DNA of 5,743 nt from BMS3ABIN04 sp965554225 (lineage in GTDB: Bacteria; Bacteroidota; Ignavibacteria; Ignavibacteriales; Melioribacteraceae): positions 1-5,743 of the forward strand of contig CBEVZC010000172.1 of assembly GCA_965554225.1 (NCBI GenBank), given 5' to 3'. Positions 1-5,743 of this stretch are shown here, piece after piece (the stretch's first letter is position 1; every line of letters begins with the position of its first letter). Made by a program: the position numbers and the translations under genes. The notes beneath the pieces are model-generated. The model was not told the DNA's origin and made no database searches. It worked only from the letters and a program-made list of their open reading frames with translations.

Positions 1-95
1 CTTTAACCTCAATTGAAAGAATTTACGATAAAGATCATGCTGCAAAAGTTGTAGATGCTACCATTAAAGATTATAATGAGTTATACGGAGACTAA
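1..95 (+). CDS. C-terminal end of an unidentified protein (partial)
   Basis: An open frame enters from the left edge, with its first whole codon at base 3, and runs 30 codons to a TAA at 93-95. The readable tail is hydrophilic and helix-like, with ERIYDKDHAAKVV in the middle and a final NELYGD. A charged helical tail ending in a Tyr-Asn-Glu-Leu-Tyr-like segment is common at the C-terminus of several cytoplasmic enzymes, including GT-B glycosyltransferases, but no catalytic motif is left, so the function is not assigned. The next gene follows after 32 bases in the same direction, so the two could share a transcript. Confidence 0.6.
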   Translation, partial: LTSIERIYDKDHAAKVVDATIKDYNELYGD

Positions 96-127
96 TTTTA
101 ATTTAATGTTTTAAAAGCGGAGATAGA

Positions 128-616
128 ATGGGGATAACAAAAGAAAAGTTAGTTCAGGTTATGGATTGGAGTTCCGCATTTTGGGCGGGACTTATTGCCG
201 GAATTATTTTTTATTTGGTAAATGTTTTTTTAGTCCCGCTTTTCTTAGGCGGAAATTCATGGGTAATTATTAGGTTGTTCTCCTCTGTATTTTTAGGCAA
301 AGGAATTCTAGCTCCTCCTGCAACATATAATTTAGTGTCTTTAATAGTTTCAATATTTTCTGTTATGCTCTTTTCTATGCTATTTACATTAACTGTAACT
401 TTTATTTTACATCGTTGGGGTTTGCTTGTGGGGATTGTAGGAGGTACAATATTCGGACTGGCAATTTATTTAATAAATTTTTATTCCTTAAGTTATTTCT
501 TCCCTTGGTTTTTTCCTATGAACAGCTGGCCGTTTTTAATTACCCATATTCTTCTGGGAGCTGTTGCCGGCGGAGTTTATGAATCTTTTGAAGTAGAAGA
601 GTTAGAACCCGAATAA
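128..616 (+). CDS. Four-helix integral membrane protein of unknown function
   Basis: This 162-residue protein is almost entirely hydrophobic. Membrane segments can be read at about residues 16-40, 68-94, 99-119 and 134-151, followed by a short acidic cytoplasmic-type tail (EVEELEPE). Likely conserved features are LGG at 40-42, a Pro-rich turn GILAPPATYN at 59-68, HRWG at 95-98, LINFYS at 115-120, FFPWF at 124-128 and a His at 140 inside the last helix. The start is supported by a purine-rich GGAGA site (about 119-123) just upstream of the ATG. The pattern recalls uncharacterised small membrane proteins found in many Gram-negative bacteria, some of them misleadingly labelled as transporter-like; this is from memory and no function is known to me. 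The M48 protease gene begins 42 bases downstream in the same direction, so co-transcription is likely. It could be a small transporter, a chaperone-like partner or an envelope protein. Confidence 0.85.
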   Translation: MGITKEKLVQVMDWSSAFWAGLIAGIIFYLVNVFLVPLFLGGNSWVIIRLFSSVFLGKGILAPPATYNLVSLIVSIFSVMLFSMLFTLTVTFILHRWGLLVGIVGGTIFGLAIYLINFYSLSYFFPWFFPMNSWPFLITHILLGAVAGGVYESFEVEELEPE

Positions 617-658
617 TAAAAAAATATTATTAGTATTTTTTATAAAAGAGGAGTTAAA

Positions 659-1486
659 ATGCTTGGTGGTTTTGGCAGACAAAGCAGAAGTTTTGGGAAA
701 TCCAGACTAATAATTGCTGTAATTTTTATTGCTTTTTCTTTCATTTCCTATTTGGGGTCAAAAGAATATAATCCTGTTACGGGAGAGGACCAATACATAA
801 GTATTACACCTAAACAGGAAATTGCACTTGGCTTAAGAGCAACTCCGCAAATGATTCAACAATACGGCGGTTTATATCCCGATCAAAAGTATCAAAATTT
901 AGTAGAAAAAGTTGGACATAAAGTCGTTACCTACAGTCAAGCAGGAAAAACTCAGTATAAATTCGATTTCCATCTTTTGAATGATAGTAGAACAATTAAT
1001 GCTTTTGCACTTCCCGGCGGTCAGGTCTTTATTACTTCTGCACTTTTAAGCAAACTAAAAACTGAAGGACAATTAGCCGGAGTTTTAGGTCACGAAATAG
1101 GTCATGTTGTTGCACGGCATTCTGCACAACAAATGGCAAAATCAAACTTAACAAACGGAATATTAAACGGAATACTAATAGCAAGTGATCCAACCGGACA
1201 GTCTGCTCAGATAGCCGCATATATTGGAAAATTGGTTAATATGAAGTTTGGTAGAAATGATGAACTGCAAGCAGATAATCTAGGAGTGAAGTTTATGTCG
1301 CAGACCGGTTATGATCCCCGTTCAATGATTGGGGTAATGAAAATATTAAAGCAGGCAGCCGGCGGCGGCGCAAAGCAGCCCGAGTTTTTTAGCACTCACC
1401 CAAACCCCGATAACCGTATTGCGGAAATTCAAAAAGCTATTAGAGCTATCTATCCGAATGGAGTACCGAGTAATCGTGTTAAGTAA
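659..1486 (+). CDS. Membrane-anchored M48 family zinc metalloprotease
   Basis: The 275-residue product is a peptidase of family M48 (Ste24/HtpX/LoiP-like). Visible features are a basic N-terminus followed by one hydrophobic segment at about 16-32 (signal anchor; no lipobox Cys), the INAFALPGG substrate-strand motif at 113-121, the zinc motif HEIGH at 145-149 (ligands H145 and H149, catalytic E146), and the third-ligand region ExxAD at 202-206 with E202 as the expected ligand. The C-terminal STHPNPDNRI at 245-254 is typical of the family. All catalytic residues are present, so it should be active. With one N-terminal anchor and a soluble catalytic domain it most likely faces the periplasm and degrades misfolded envelope proteins, as the LoiP/BepA relatives do; the substrate is inferred. 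The length suits a single-domain member without TPR repeats. A strong AGAGGAG site (647-653) sits five bases before the ATG. Confidence 0.93.
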   Translation: MLGGFGRQSRSFGKSRLIIAVIFIAFSFISYLGSKEYNPVTGEDQYISITPKQEIALGLRATPQMIQQYGGLYPDQKYQNLVEKVGHKVVTYSQAGKTQYKFDFHLLNDSRTINAFALPGGQVFITSALLSKLKTEGQLAGVLGHEIGHVVARHSAQQMAKSNLTNGILNGILIASDPTGQSAQIAAYIGKLVNMKFGRNDELQADNLGVKFMSQTGYDPRSMIGVMKILKQAAGGGAKQPEFFSTHPNPDNRIAEIQKAIRAIYPNGVPSNRVK

Positions 1487-1623
1487 TATATATTAATATT
1501 ACCCTAATAATCATCTCAAGTAAGAAGATAAAGAATCTTTTATTTACAAAAATGAATGATAAATCAGATTAGGTTTTTTTATATTTCAACTTAAAATTTA
1601 CAAAAATAGTATTTGGTGCTTAG

Positions 1624-2379
1624 ATGAAATTAAAATATAAAGTGCTGTCGGGATTTCTAATTTTAGCAATAATGTTAATAATTGCCGGAACTTGGTCAAT
1701 TTTACAAGTAAGATTTTTTGGTAATCAGTTGGAAGAAATTATCAGCAACAATTATGAAAAAATCGAATCTGTAAAATCATTAAGAGAATACTTAGTAACA
1801 ACAGATAGAGACATATTTTTATCTTATCTTGCAGGGGAAAAATTTAAAGCGTTTAAGGAGGATAACAGTAGTTTTAAATTACTGATTCAAAACTATCGTA
1901 GAAAAAACACAGAAAACAAAGAAGATTCGTTGTTGAATATTGTAGAAAAAGCCTTTGACGAATATATATTAAGTTGGAAATATGGTGATCAACAAGCACT
2001 TAATAGTAGTAAAATAGAATGGTATAATTCAAATGTTGCACCTTTGTATAATAAAACTTTTATGAGTGTTGAAAAGTTGATAAGCTACGATACGCAAACA
2101 TTTCTGAAAACGTCAAGTGATATTCGTAATATCTCTAAACGAGCTACCATACCGGGAATAGTTGCAATTATTGCGGCAATAGTTTTTGCACTATTATTTA
2201 ATTACTTTGCAAATCACTACATCATCAAACCAATAGAAACGCTTAGGAAACAGGTAGATGATTTTATCGAAAAAGGAGTTCCTCTTAAGTTTACCCCTTT
2301 AACAGATGACGAAATAGCTAAATTAGCCGAGTCAATTCATCTGCTAACTTCGCGCGTTAATATTGACGAGAAATTATAA
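1624..2379 (+). CDS. Receptor-like 4-helix-bundle/HAMP membrane protein without output domain
   Basis: The 251-residue protein has the front half of a transmembrane receptor. TM1 lies at about 9-29, a roughly 145-residue polar and helical extracytoplasmic region at 30-174, TM2 at about 175-196, and a HAMP linker at about 197-248 with the conserved Pro at 203 and a DDE at 228-230. The segment NNYEKIESV (42-50) just after TM1 resembles sensor regions of KinB-like histidine kinases and four-helix-bundle (4HB_MCP) receptors. The chain ends a few residues after HAMP: there is no HisKA/HATPase, GGDEF, phosphatase or methyl-accepting domain, and the bases after the stop already belong to trkH, so this is not a nearby frameshifted kinase. 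The upstream ribosome site is weak (GGTG, 1615-1618). The stop codon directly abuts the trkH ATG, which suggests a stoichiometric partner or regulator of that transporter; this is inference. It could instead pass a signal to an unlinked kinase. Confidence 0.85.
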   Translation: MKLKYKVLSGFLILAIMLIIAGTWSILQVRFFGNQLEEIISNNYEKIESVKSLREYLVTTDRDIFLSYLAGEKFKAFKEDNSSFKLLIQNYRRKNTENKEDSLLNIVEKAFDEYILSWKYGDQQALNSSKIEWYNSNVAPLYNKTFMSVEKLISYDTQTFLKTSSDIRNISKRATIPGIVAIIAAIVFALLFNYFANHYIIKPIETLRKQVDDFIEKGVPLKFTPLTDDEIAKLAESIHLLTSRVNIDEKL

Positions 2380-3828
2380 ATGAGACTGCATGTTATTTTT
2401 AGATATGTTGGATTTGTAATATTACTTAATTCATTTTTTTTATTGGTCTCCACCTTAATCTCATTTTTCTATCATGAGACTTCGTTTGTCCCACTTCTGT
2501 ATTCAACCATAATTACAATACTTTTTGGGATTTTTCCAATAATATTTGTTCCTCCAACAGATGATATTAATCATATTGAAGGTCTTTTAATAGTTGTAAG
2601 TGCGTGGTTATTATCTGTACTTATCGGAACAATACCATACGTTATGTGGGGCGGAGAGTTTTCATTTACAAATGCGATTTTCGAAAGTGTATCGGGTTAT
2701 ACAACAACCGGCTCAACAATACTTAATCAAATTGAAAGCTTACCGCTCGGAATTTTATTCTGGAGGGCTTCAACACATTGGATTGGCGGAATGGGAATTA
2801 TAGTTTTTGTCCTTTCCGTTATGCCTTCGCTTGGTTCTGCCGGATTAGTGTTATATCGATCTGAAATGTCTCCTGCAGCTCTTAGACAATTTAAGATGAG
2901 AAGCCGCGATGCAGTAAGAATCATATTGTGGGTTTATATCGGTTTAACAGCTGTTGAAACAATTTTGTTGATGTTTGCAGGAATGAATTTATTTGATGCA
3001 ATAACGCATGCTTTTTCAACAGTAGCAACGGGAGGGTTTTCCACAAAAAATGCCAGTGTTGCGGCATTTCACTCCTTATCGGTTGAAATTATTATCATGG
3101 TTTTTATGCTGCTCTCAGGAATGAACTTTGCTTTGCTTTTTGCAGCGGTAACCGGGAGGTTTAAAGAAGTTAAAGCTTCATCGGTTTTAAAATACTACGT
3201 AGGGGCAAACATTGTTGTGATTTTGTTAGTTGCTATAAGTCTTTGGGGACCCGAATATCATTCTTTCTGGCAAGCTTTAAGATATTCATCCTTTCAGGTT
3301 CTTTCAGTTGGTACATCTACAGGATTTGCCGATGCCGATTCATCTGTATGGACGCCTTTTGCACAAATGTTATTAGTATTAATGACTTTACAGTGTGCCT
3401 CCGCAGGTTCAACTTCCGGCGGAATTAAAGTTGATAGGATTGTTATTTTTCTAAAATCCGTGGGAAGAGAAATTAAACGAAATCTTCATCCAAATGCAGT
3501 CTTAAATATTATTATGGATGGAAAGAAATTAGAAGAAGATTTAGTTAATTCAGCAATTCTATATATTGTTATTTATGTAGTTATTGTAGCAATTGCTGGG
3601 CTTTTAGTTTCAGCGATGGGCGTCGATATGATTTCTGCGTATTCCGGAGCTGCTGCAACTATGGGTAATGTTGGTCCCGGTTTAGGGTTTTTAGGGTCGT
3701 TGGAAAACTACTCTTCTTTACCCGATGCAGCTAAATGGGTATACTCTTTAACTATGATTCTTGGTAGATTGGAAATATATGGATTAATAATATTTTTATT
3801 ACCTAGCACTTGGAAAAGGAAAGCGTAA
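2380..3828 (+). CDS. trkH: TrkH-family potassium uptake transporter, pore subunit
   Basis: The 482-residue protein matches the usual length of TrkH (about 480) and the fourfold M1-P-M2 architecture of the Trk/Ktr/HKT superfamily, located in the inner membrane. All four pore loops are visible: TTTGS at 108-112 (filter Gly 111), TVATGGFS at 214-221 (Gly 218), SVGTSTGF at 309-316 (Gly 315) and MGNVGPGLG at 428-436 (Gly 432). Other hallmarks are HWIGGMGI at 133-140, the intramembrane loop with SAGSTSGGIK at 341-350, and the C-terminal LGRLEIYG at 461-468. It should therefore be a working K+ (possibly K+/Na+) permease. The known partner, the nucleotide-binding RCK protein TrkA, is not encoded in this window. 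The ATG directly follows the TAA of the HAMP gene and has no good Shine-Dalgarno site of its own, so translation is probably coupled to that gene. Other readings, such as KtrB, are less likely given the length and N-terminus. Confidence 0.95.
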   Translation: MRLHVIFRYVGFVILLNSFFLLVSTLISFFYHETSFVPLLYSTIITILFGIFPIIFVPPTDDINHIEGLLIVVSAWLLSVLIGTIPYVMWGGEFSFTNAIFESVSGYTTTGSTILNQIESLPLGILFWRASTHWIGGMGIIVFVLSVMPSLGSAGLVLYRSEMSPAALRQFKMRSRDAVRIILWVYIGLTAVETILLMFAGMNLFDAITHAFSTVATGGFSTKNASVAAFHSLSVEIIIMVFMLLSGMNFALLFAAVTGRFKEVKASSVLKYYVGANIVVILLVAISLWGPEYHSFWQALRYSSFQVLSVGTSTGFADADSSVWTPFAQMLLVLMTLQCASAGSTSGGIKVDRIVIFLKSVGREIKRNLHPNAVLNIIMDGKKLEEDLVNSAILYIVIYVVIVAIAGLLVSAMGVDMISAYSGAAATMGNVGPGLGFLGSLENYSSLPDAAKWVYSLTMILGRLEIYGLIIFLLPSTWKRKA

Positions 3829-3842
3829 AAAACTATTAAAAT

Positions 3843-3872
3843 TTGATTAACAAAATTAATTCATAATATAAA
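3843..3872 (+). promoter_or_regulatory. Possible sigma-70-type promoter before the thioesterase gene
   Basis: TTGATT at 3843-3848 and TATAAA at 3867-3872 are separated by 18 bases, which gives a reasonable -35/-10 pair in the 86-base gap after trkH. Transcription would start at about 3879, some 36 bases before the proposed ATG. In such AT-rich DNA a match of this quality can arise by chance, and a Bacteroidota host would use a different consensus, so this is only a candidate. Confidence 0.22.
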
Positions 3873-3914
3873 TTAAAGATATTAGAGGGAATTATCTCAC
3901 GTATTAAAATTAAA

Positions 3915-4343
3915 ATGTCGCATATCTTTCAGTACTCGACCGAAATACCTGTTCGAATTACGGACCTGAACTATGGTGGTCATGTAGGCAACGACTCATT
4001 TTTGTCTATTATTCATGAAGCACGAATGAAATTTTTAAATTCACTTGGATATTCCGAAATTGATATTGAAGGTGTAGGTATAATCATGGTTGATTCGTTA
4101 ATCAATTATCTAAAAGAGTGTTTTTACGGTGATATACTAAAAGTTGATATTGCCTTAGATAATATTAATGATAGAGGCTGTGATTTTTTTTACAGAATTA
4201 CTAATTTAAAAACAGGCAAACTTGTTGTTAATGCTAAAACCGGAATTTTATTTTACGACTATAAAAATAACGAGAAAGCACTTGTGCCAGATAAATTTAA
4301 AAACAAAATTAAAGAATTGACTGAATCTGCTAAAACAAACTAG
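3915..4343 (+). CDS. Hotdog-fold acyl-CoA thioesterase (4HBT/YbgC-like)
   Basis: The 142-residue protein has the length and opening motif of 4-hydroxybenzoyl-CoA-thioesterase-like hotdog enzymes: a first strand (IPVRITDLN), then D17-x-N19-xx-GHVGN (22-26) and the hotdog-helix segment HEARMKFLNSLGY at about 34-46. D17 is the expected catalytic acid and H23/N26 belong to the conserved turn. Such enzymes hydrolyse acyl-CoA or acyl-ACP thioesters in the cytoplasm as homotetramers or dimers; the acyl group cannot be read from sequence. The start is uncertain: the only purine-rich site (GAGGG, 3885-3889) is 25 bases before the ATG, and the frame stays open back past it, so a rare ATT/ATC start a few codons upstream or SD-independent initiation is possible. 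The TraB-like gene begins 7 bases after the stop, forming a likely two-gene unit. Confidence 0.87.
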   Translation: MSHIFQYSTEIPVRITDLNYGGHVGNDSFLSIIHEARMKFLNSLGYSEIDIEGVGIIMVDSLINYLKECFYGDILKVDIALDNINDRGCDFFYRITNLKTGKLVVNAKTGILFYDYKNNEKALVPDKFKNKIKELTESAKTN

Positions 4344-4345
4344 GA
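4342..4345 (+). promoter_or_regulatory. AGGA ribosome binding site overlapping the thioesterase stop, supports a TTG start
   Basis: AGGA at 4342-4345 shares two bases with the TAG stop of the thioesterase gene and lies five bases before a TTG at 4351. No ATG occurs in this frame until around residue 146, well past the conserved GTAHIS motif, so a non-ATG start is required. A second TTG at 4381 has no comparable site, which favours 4351. Confidence 0.6.
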
Positions 4346-4350
4346 TAAAA

Positions 4351-5547
4351 TTGGATAATAAAACACAGAATGTTGCAGCTTTGGATAATCCTGATGTAAC
4401 GAAGGTTAAAATAGGAAATAAAAGTTTCACAATTATCGGTACTGCTCATATATCAAAAAAATCTGCCGATTTGGTTAGAGAAGTTATAGAAAAAGTGAAT
4501 CCGGACATTGTATGTGTTGAGTTAGATGCCCAAAGATATGAAGCCTTGTCGAATAAGAAAAAGTGGGAATCTCTGGATTTAAAATCTATTATTAAAAAGA
4601 AACAACTTACTACCCTTTTAATAAATATAATTTTGTCATCCTATCAGAAGAAACTTGGTGAAAAATTAGGTGTTATGCCTGGCACTGAACTTTTGGAAGC
4701 CACAAAGGTTGCTAAAGAGTTAAATATTCCTATTGAGCTGGTTGATAGAAATGTAAAAATCACATTAAGGCGTGCATGGAATAAGATGTCTTTTTTTCAA
4801 AAACTAAAATTTGCTACTTCAGGTTTAGCCGGAATATTTGAGAAAAAAGAACTTACGGAAGAAGATTTGGAAGAGTTAAAAAATAAAGATGTCCTTACCG
4901 AGTTGATGAATGAGTTCGGTAGAGTTATGCCCGTTTTAAAAGAGGTATTAATTGATGAGCGCGATACTTACATTTCTGAAAAAATGAAAATTTCAAAGGG
5001 ACATAATATTGTTGCTGTTGTTGGCGCCGGACATGTTAACGGGATTGTTAAAAAGCTAGAGTCTACTGACAAAGTTGATCTGTCTGAAATTGAAATAATT
5101 CCACCGGTTTCACCCATTTGGAAATGGGTCGGCTGGACTATACCGGCAATAATAATCGCTTCGCTTGTTTATATCGGTTATGCTAAGGGAATGGCTGCGG
5201 CTCAGTATAATGTTTTATTTTGGATTTTGGCAAACGGTATTCCCAGCGCAATTGGCGGTATAATTGCCTTGGCTCATCCAGTTACTATTATTTCAGTATT
5301 CCTTGCAGCGCCCCTTACTAGTCTTTCTCCTTTAATTGGGGCGGGATACGTGGCTGCATTTGTTCAAGCGTATTTCAGACCGCCGGTCGTTAAAGAATTT
5401 GAAACATTGAGTGAAGATTTTAATCATCTAAAAATGTGGTGGAAAAATAAATTACTTAGAATATTTTTAGTTTTTATTCTTACCGGATTAGGAAGCGCTG
5501 TAGGAACATATGTAGGAGCTTATAAGATAATTTCAAATATATTCTAA
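4351..5547 (+). CDS. TraB/PrgY family membrane protein
   Basis: The 398-residue protein has the two-part layout of the TraB/PrgY family (pheromone-shutdown proteins of enterococci; TRABD in eukaryotes; related in fold to Tiki and GumN). The N-terminal cytoplasmic-type domain carries GTAHIS at 30-35, VELDAQRYEAL at 56-66 with E57, VDRN at 131-134, DERD at 202-205 and GAGHVNG at 225-231 with H228, the positions expected for the putative metal-dependent site. The C-terminal part (about 258-398) has four hydrophobic segments near 258-280, 286-308, 311-340 and 369-392, with the family signature AHP...APLTSLSPLIGAG...FRPP between 308 and 345. All signature residues are present. In enterococci PrgY limits sex-pheromone activity; in other bacteria the role is unknown, and proteolysis of secreted peptides is only inferred. 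It starts at TTG and is probably co-translated with the thioesterase. Confidence 0.92.
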   Translation: MDNKTQNVAALDNPDVTKVKIGNKSFTIIGTAHISKKSADLVREVIEKVNPDIVCVELDAQRYEALSNKKKWESLDLKSIIKKKQLTTLLINIILSSYQKKLGEKLGVMPGTELLEATKVAKELNIPIELVDRNVKITLRRAWNKMSFFQKLKFATSGLAGIFEKKELTEEDLEELKNKDVLTELMNEFGRVMPVLKEVLIDERDTYISEKMKISKGHNIVAVVGAGHVNGIVKKLESTDKVDLSEIEIIPPVSPIWKWVGWTIPAIIIASLVYIGYAKGMAAAQYNVLFWILANGIPSAIGGIIALAHPVTIISVFLAAPLTSLSPLIGAGYVAAFVQAYFRPPVVKEFETLSEDFNHLKMWWKNKLLRIFLVFILTGLGSAVGTYVGAYKIISNIF

Positions 5548-5743
5548 GTTGATATTTAAAAATTTCAAGTCTACCTGTTATACCTTTCCAGTAAGACCGT
5601 GACCGCCAAGGAAACTGTAATTCCGGTTTTGGCTTAAGACAAAGACCTGTTTACCCCCATGCGGAATTTCATAAAAAGAACAAATTAAGAGATACCGGTC
5701 TTCCGATTTCCATCGGAAACCGGTATGTCTATTAATACCAATG
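5548..5743. other. Gene-free 3' region with GC-richer, self-complementary block
   Basis: No convincing coding region is present on either strand. One + frame is open from 5595 to 5735 but lacks ATG, GTG or TTG near its beginning, and the other frames are interrupted. Bases 5571-5660 contain 46 G or C out of 90 (51%), clearly above the neighbouring genes. Two similar 12-base segments, ACCTGTTATACC at 5573-5584 and ACCTGTTTACCC at 5645-5656, flank a hairpin-prone stretch in which GCCAAGGAA (5605-5613) can pair with TTCC (5621-5624) and TTGGC (5629-5633), leaving a 4-base bulge. A strong hairpin follows at 5692-5726. This could be a structured RNA, a leader of the next gene, or a dispersed intergenic repeat. 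I do not recognise a known riboswitch or RNA family. Confidence 0.45.
5692..5726. repeat. Strong 15-bp inverted repeat (hairpin), possible terminator or RNA element
   Basis: ATACCGGT (5692-5699) pairs perfectly with ACCGGTAT (5719-5726), and TTCCGAT (5701-5707) with ATCGGAA (5712-5718). This gives 15 base pairs interrupted only by one bulged C at 5700, closed by a TTCC loop at 5708-5711. Weaker pairing continues outward, with ATTAA at 5684-5688 and TTAAT at 5732-5736. No run of T follows on the + strand, so a classical Rho-independent terminator for the upstream genes is doubtful. Because the arms are nearly symmetrical, it would fold on either strand. Confidence 0.75.

Noticed and set aside
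1032..1220. Open frame on the - strand inside the M48 gene.
   Set aside because: It lies wholly within a gene with intact catalytic motifs, and its product shows no recognisable domain.
1483..1502. A 7-bp AT-rich inverted repeat (GTAATAT / ATATTAC) overlapping the M48 stop codon, considered as a terminator.
   Set aside because: The stem is almost all A-T, the loop is 6 bases and no T run follows; expected by chance in such DNA.
1523..1541. A 7-bp imperfect stem (AAGAAGAT / ATCTTTT) in the gap before the HAMP gene, considered as a terminator.
   Set aside because: Weak A-T stem with a G-T pair and only a short broken T tract; not distinguishable from background.
2600..3428. Several short open frames on both strands inside trkH.
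   Set aside because: They overlap conserved pore-loop coding sequence in other frames and have no ribosome sites or recognisable motifs.
4248..4430. Open frame on the - strand across the thioesterase/TraB junction.
   Set aside because: Low-complexity Phe/Leu-rich product, the expected mirror of Lys- and Asn-rich coding sequence.
5595..5735. A 46-codon open + frame in the 3' region.
   Set aside because: No ATG, GTG or TTG near its beginning, and it spans the strong hairpin; treated as noncoding unless homologues are found.
1..5743. CRISPR arrays, tRNA or rRNA genes, insertion-sequence transposases, integrases and toxin-antitoxin or defence genes.
   Set aside because: No regularly spaced repeats, no cloverleaf or rRNA segments and no matching protein motifs were seen.

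Overview
The window is AT-rich (the genes are roughly one-third G+C by eye), uses the standard genetic code, and has all of its genes on the + strand. Base composition, closely packed genes, variable Shine-Dalgarno sites and the types of protein suggest a low-GC bacterium, perhaps of the Bacteroidota/Chlorobiota/Ignavibacteria group. That placement is inference; no rRNA or marker gene is present.

Layout. (1) Bases 1-95 are the last 30 codons of a gene that begins outside the window; its function cannot be read. (2) Bases 128-1486 hold two genes with clear Shine-Dalgarno sites: a four-helix integral membrane protein of unknown function and a membrane-anchored M48 zinc metalloprotease with an intact HExxH site. 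(3) Bases 1624-3828 hold two directly abutting genes. The first is a receptor-like membrane protein (two membrane helices, extracytoplasmic helical sensor region, C-terminal HAMP) with no kinase, cyclase or chemotaxis output domain. The second is a full-length TrkH-type potassium transporter with four intact pore loops. No TrkA/RCK partner lies nearby. (4) Bases 3915-5547 hold a hotdog-fold acyl-CoA thioesterase and, 7 bases later, a TraB/PrgY-family membrane protein that starts at TTG. (5) Bases 5548-5743 have no convincing gene. They contain a GC-richer block with several self-complementary segments, ending in a strong hairpin.

How the genes fit together. The best-supported functional unit is the receptor-like protein plus TrkH: the zero-base junction and lack of a separate ribosome binding site imply coupled translation. 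A HAMP protein without an output domain beside a K+ transporter without its usual gating partner suggests, as a hypothesis, that it senses a signal and modulates K+ uptake. The protease and the TraB-like protein could both serve envelope maintenance, but nothing in the sequence ties them to one pathway. Most of the window is ordinary housekeeping or envelope content; the receptor/TrkH pair and the 3' structured block are the two places worth a second look.
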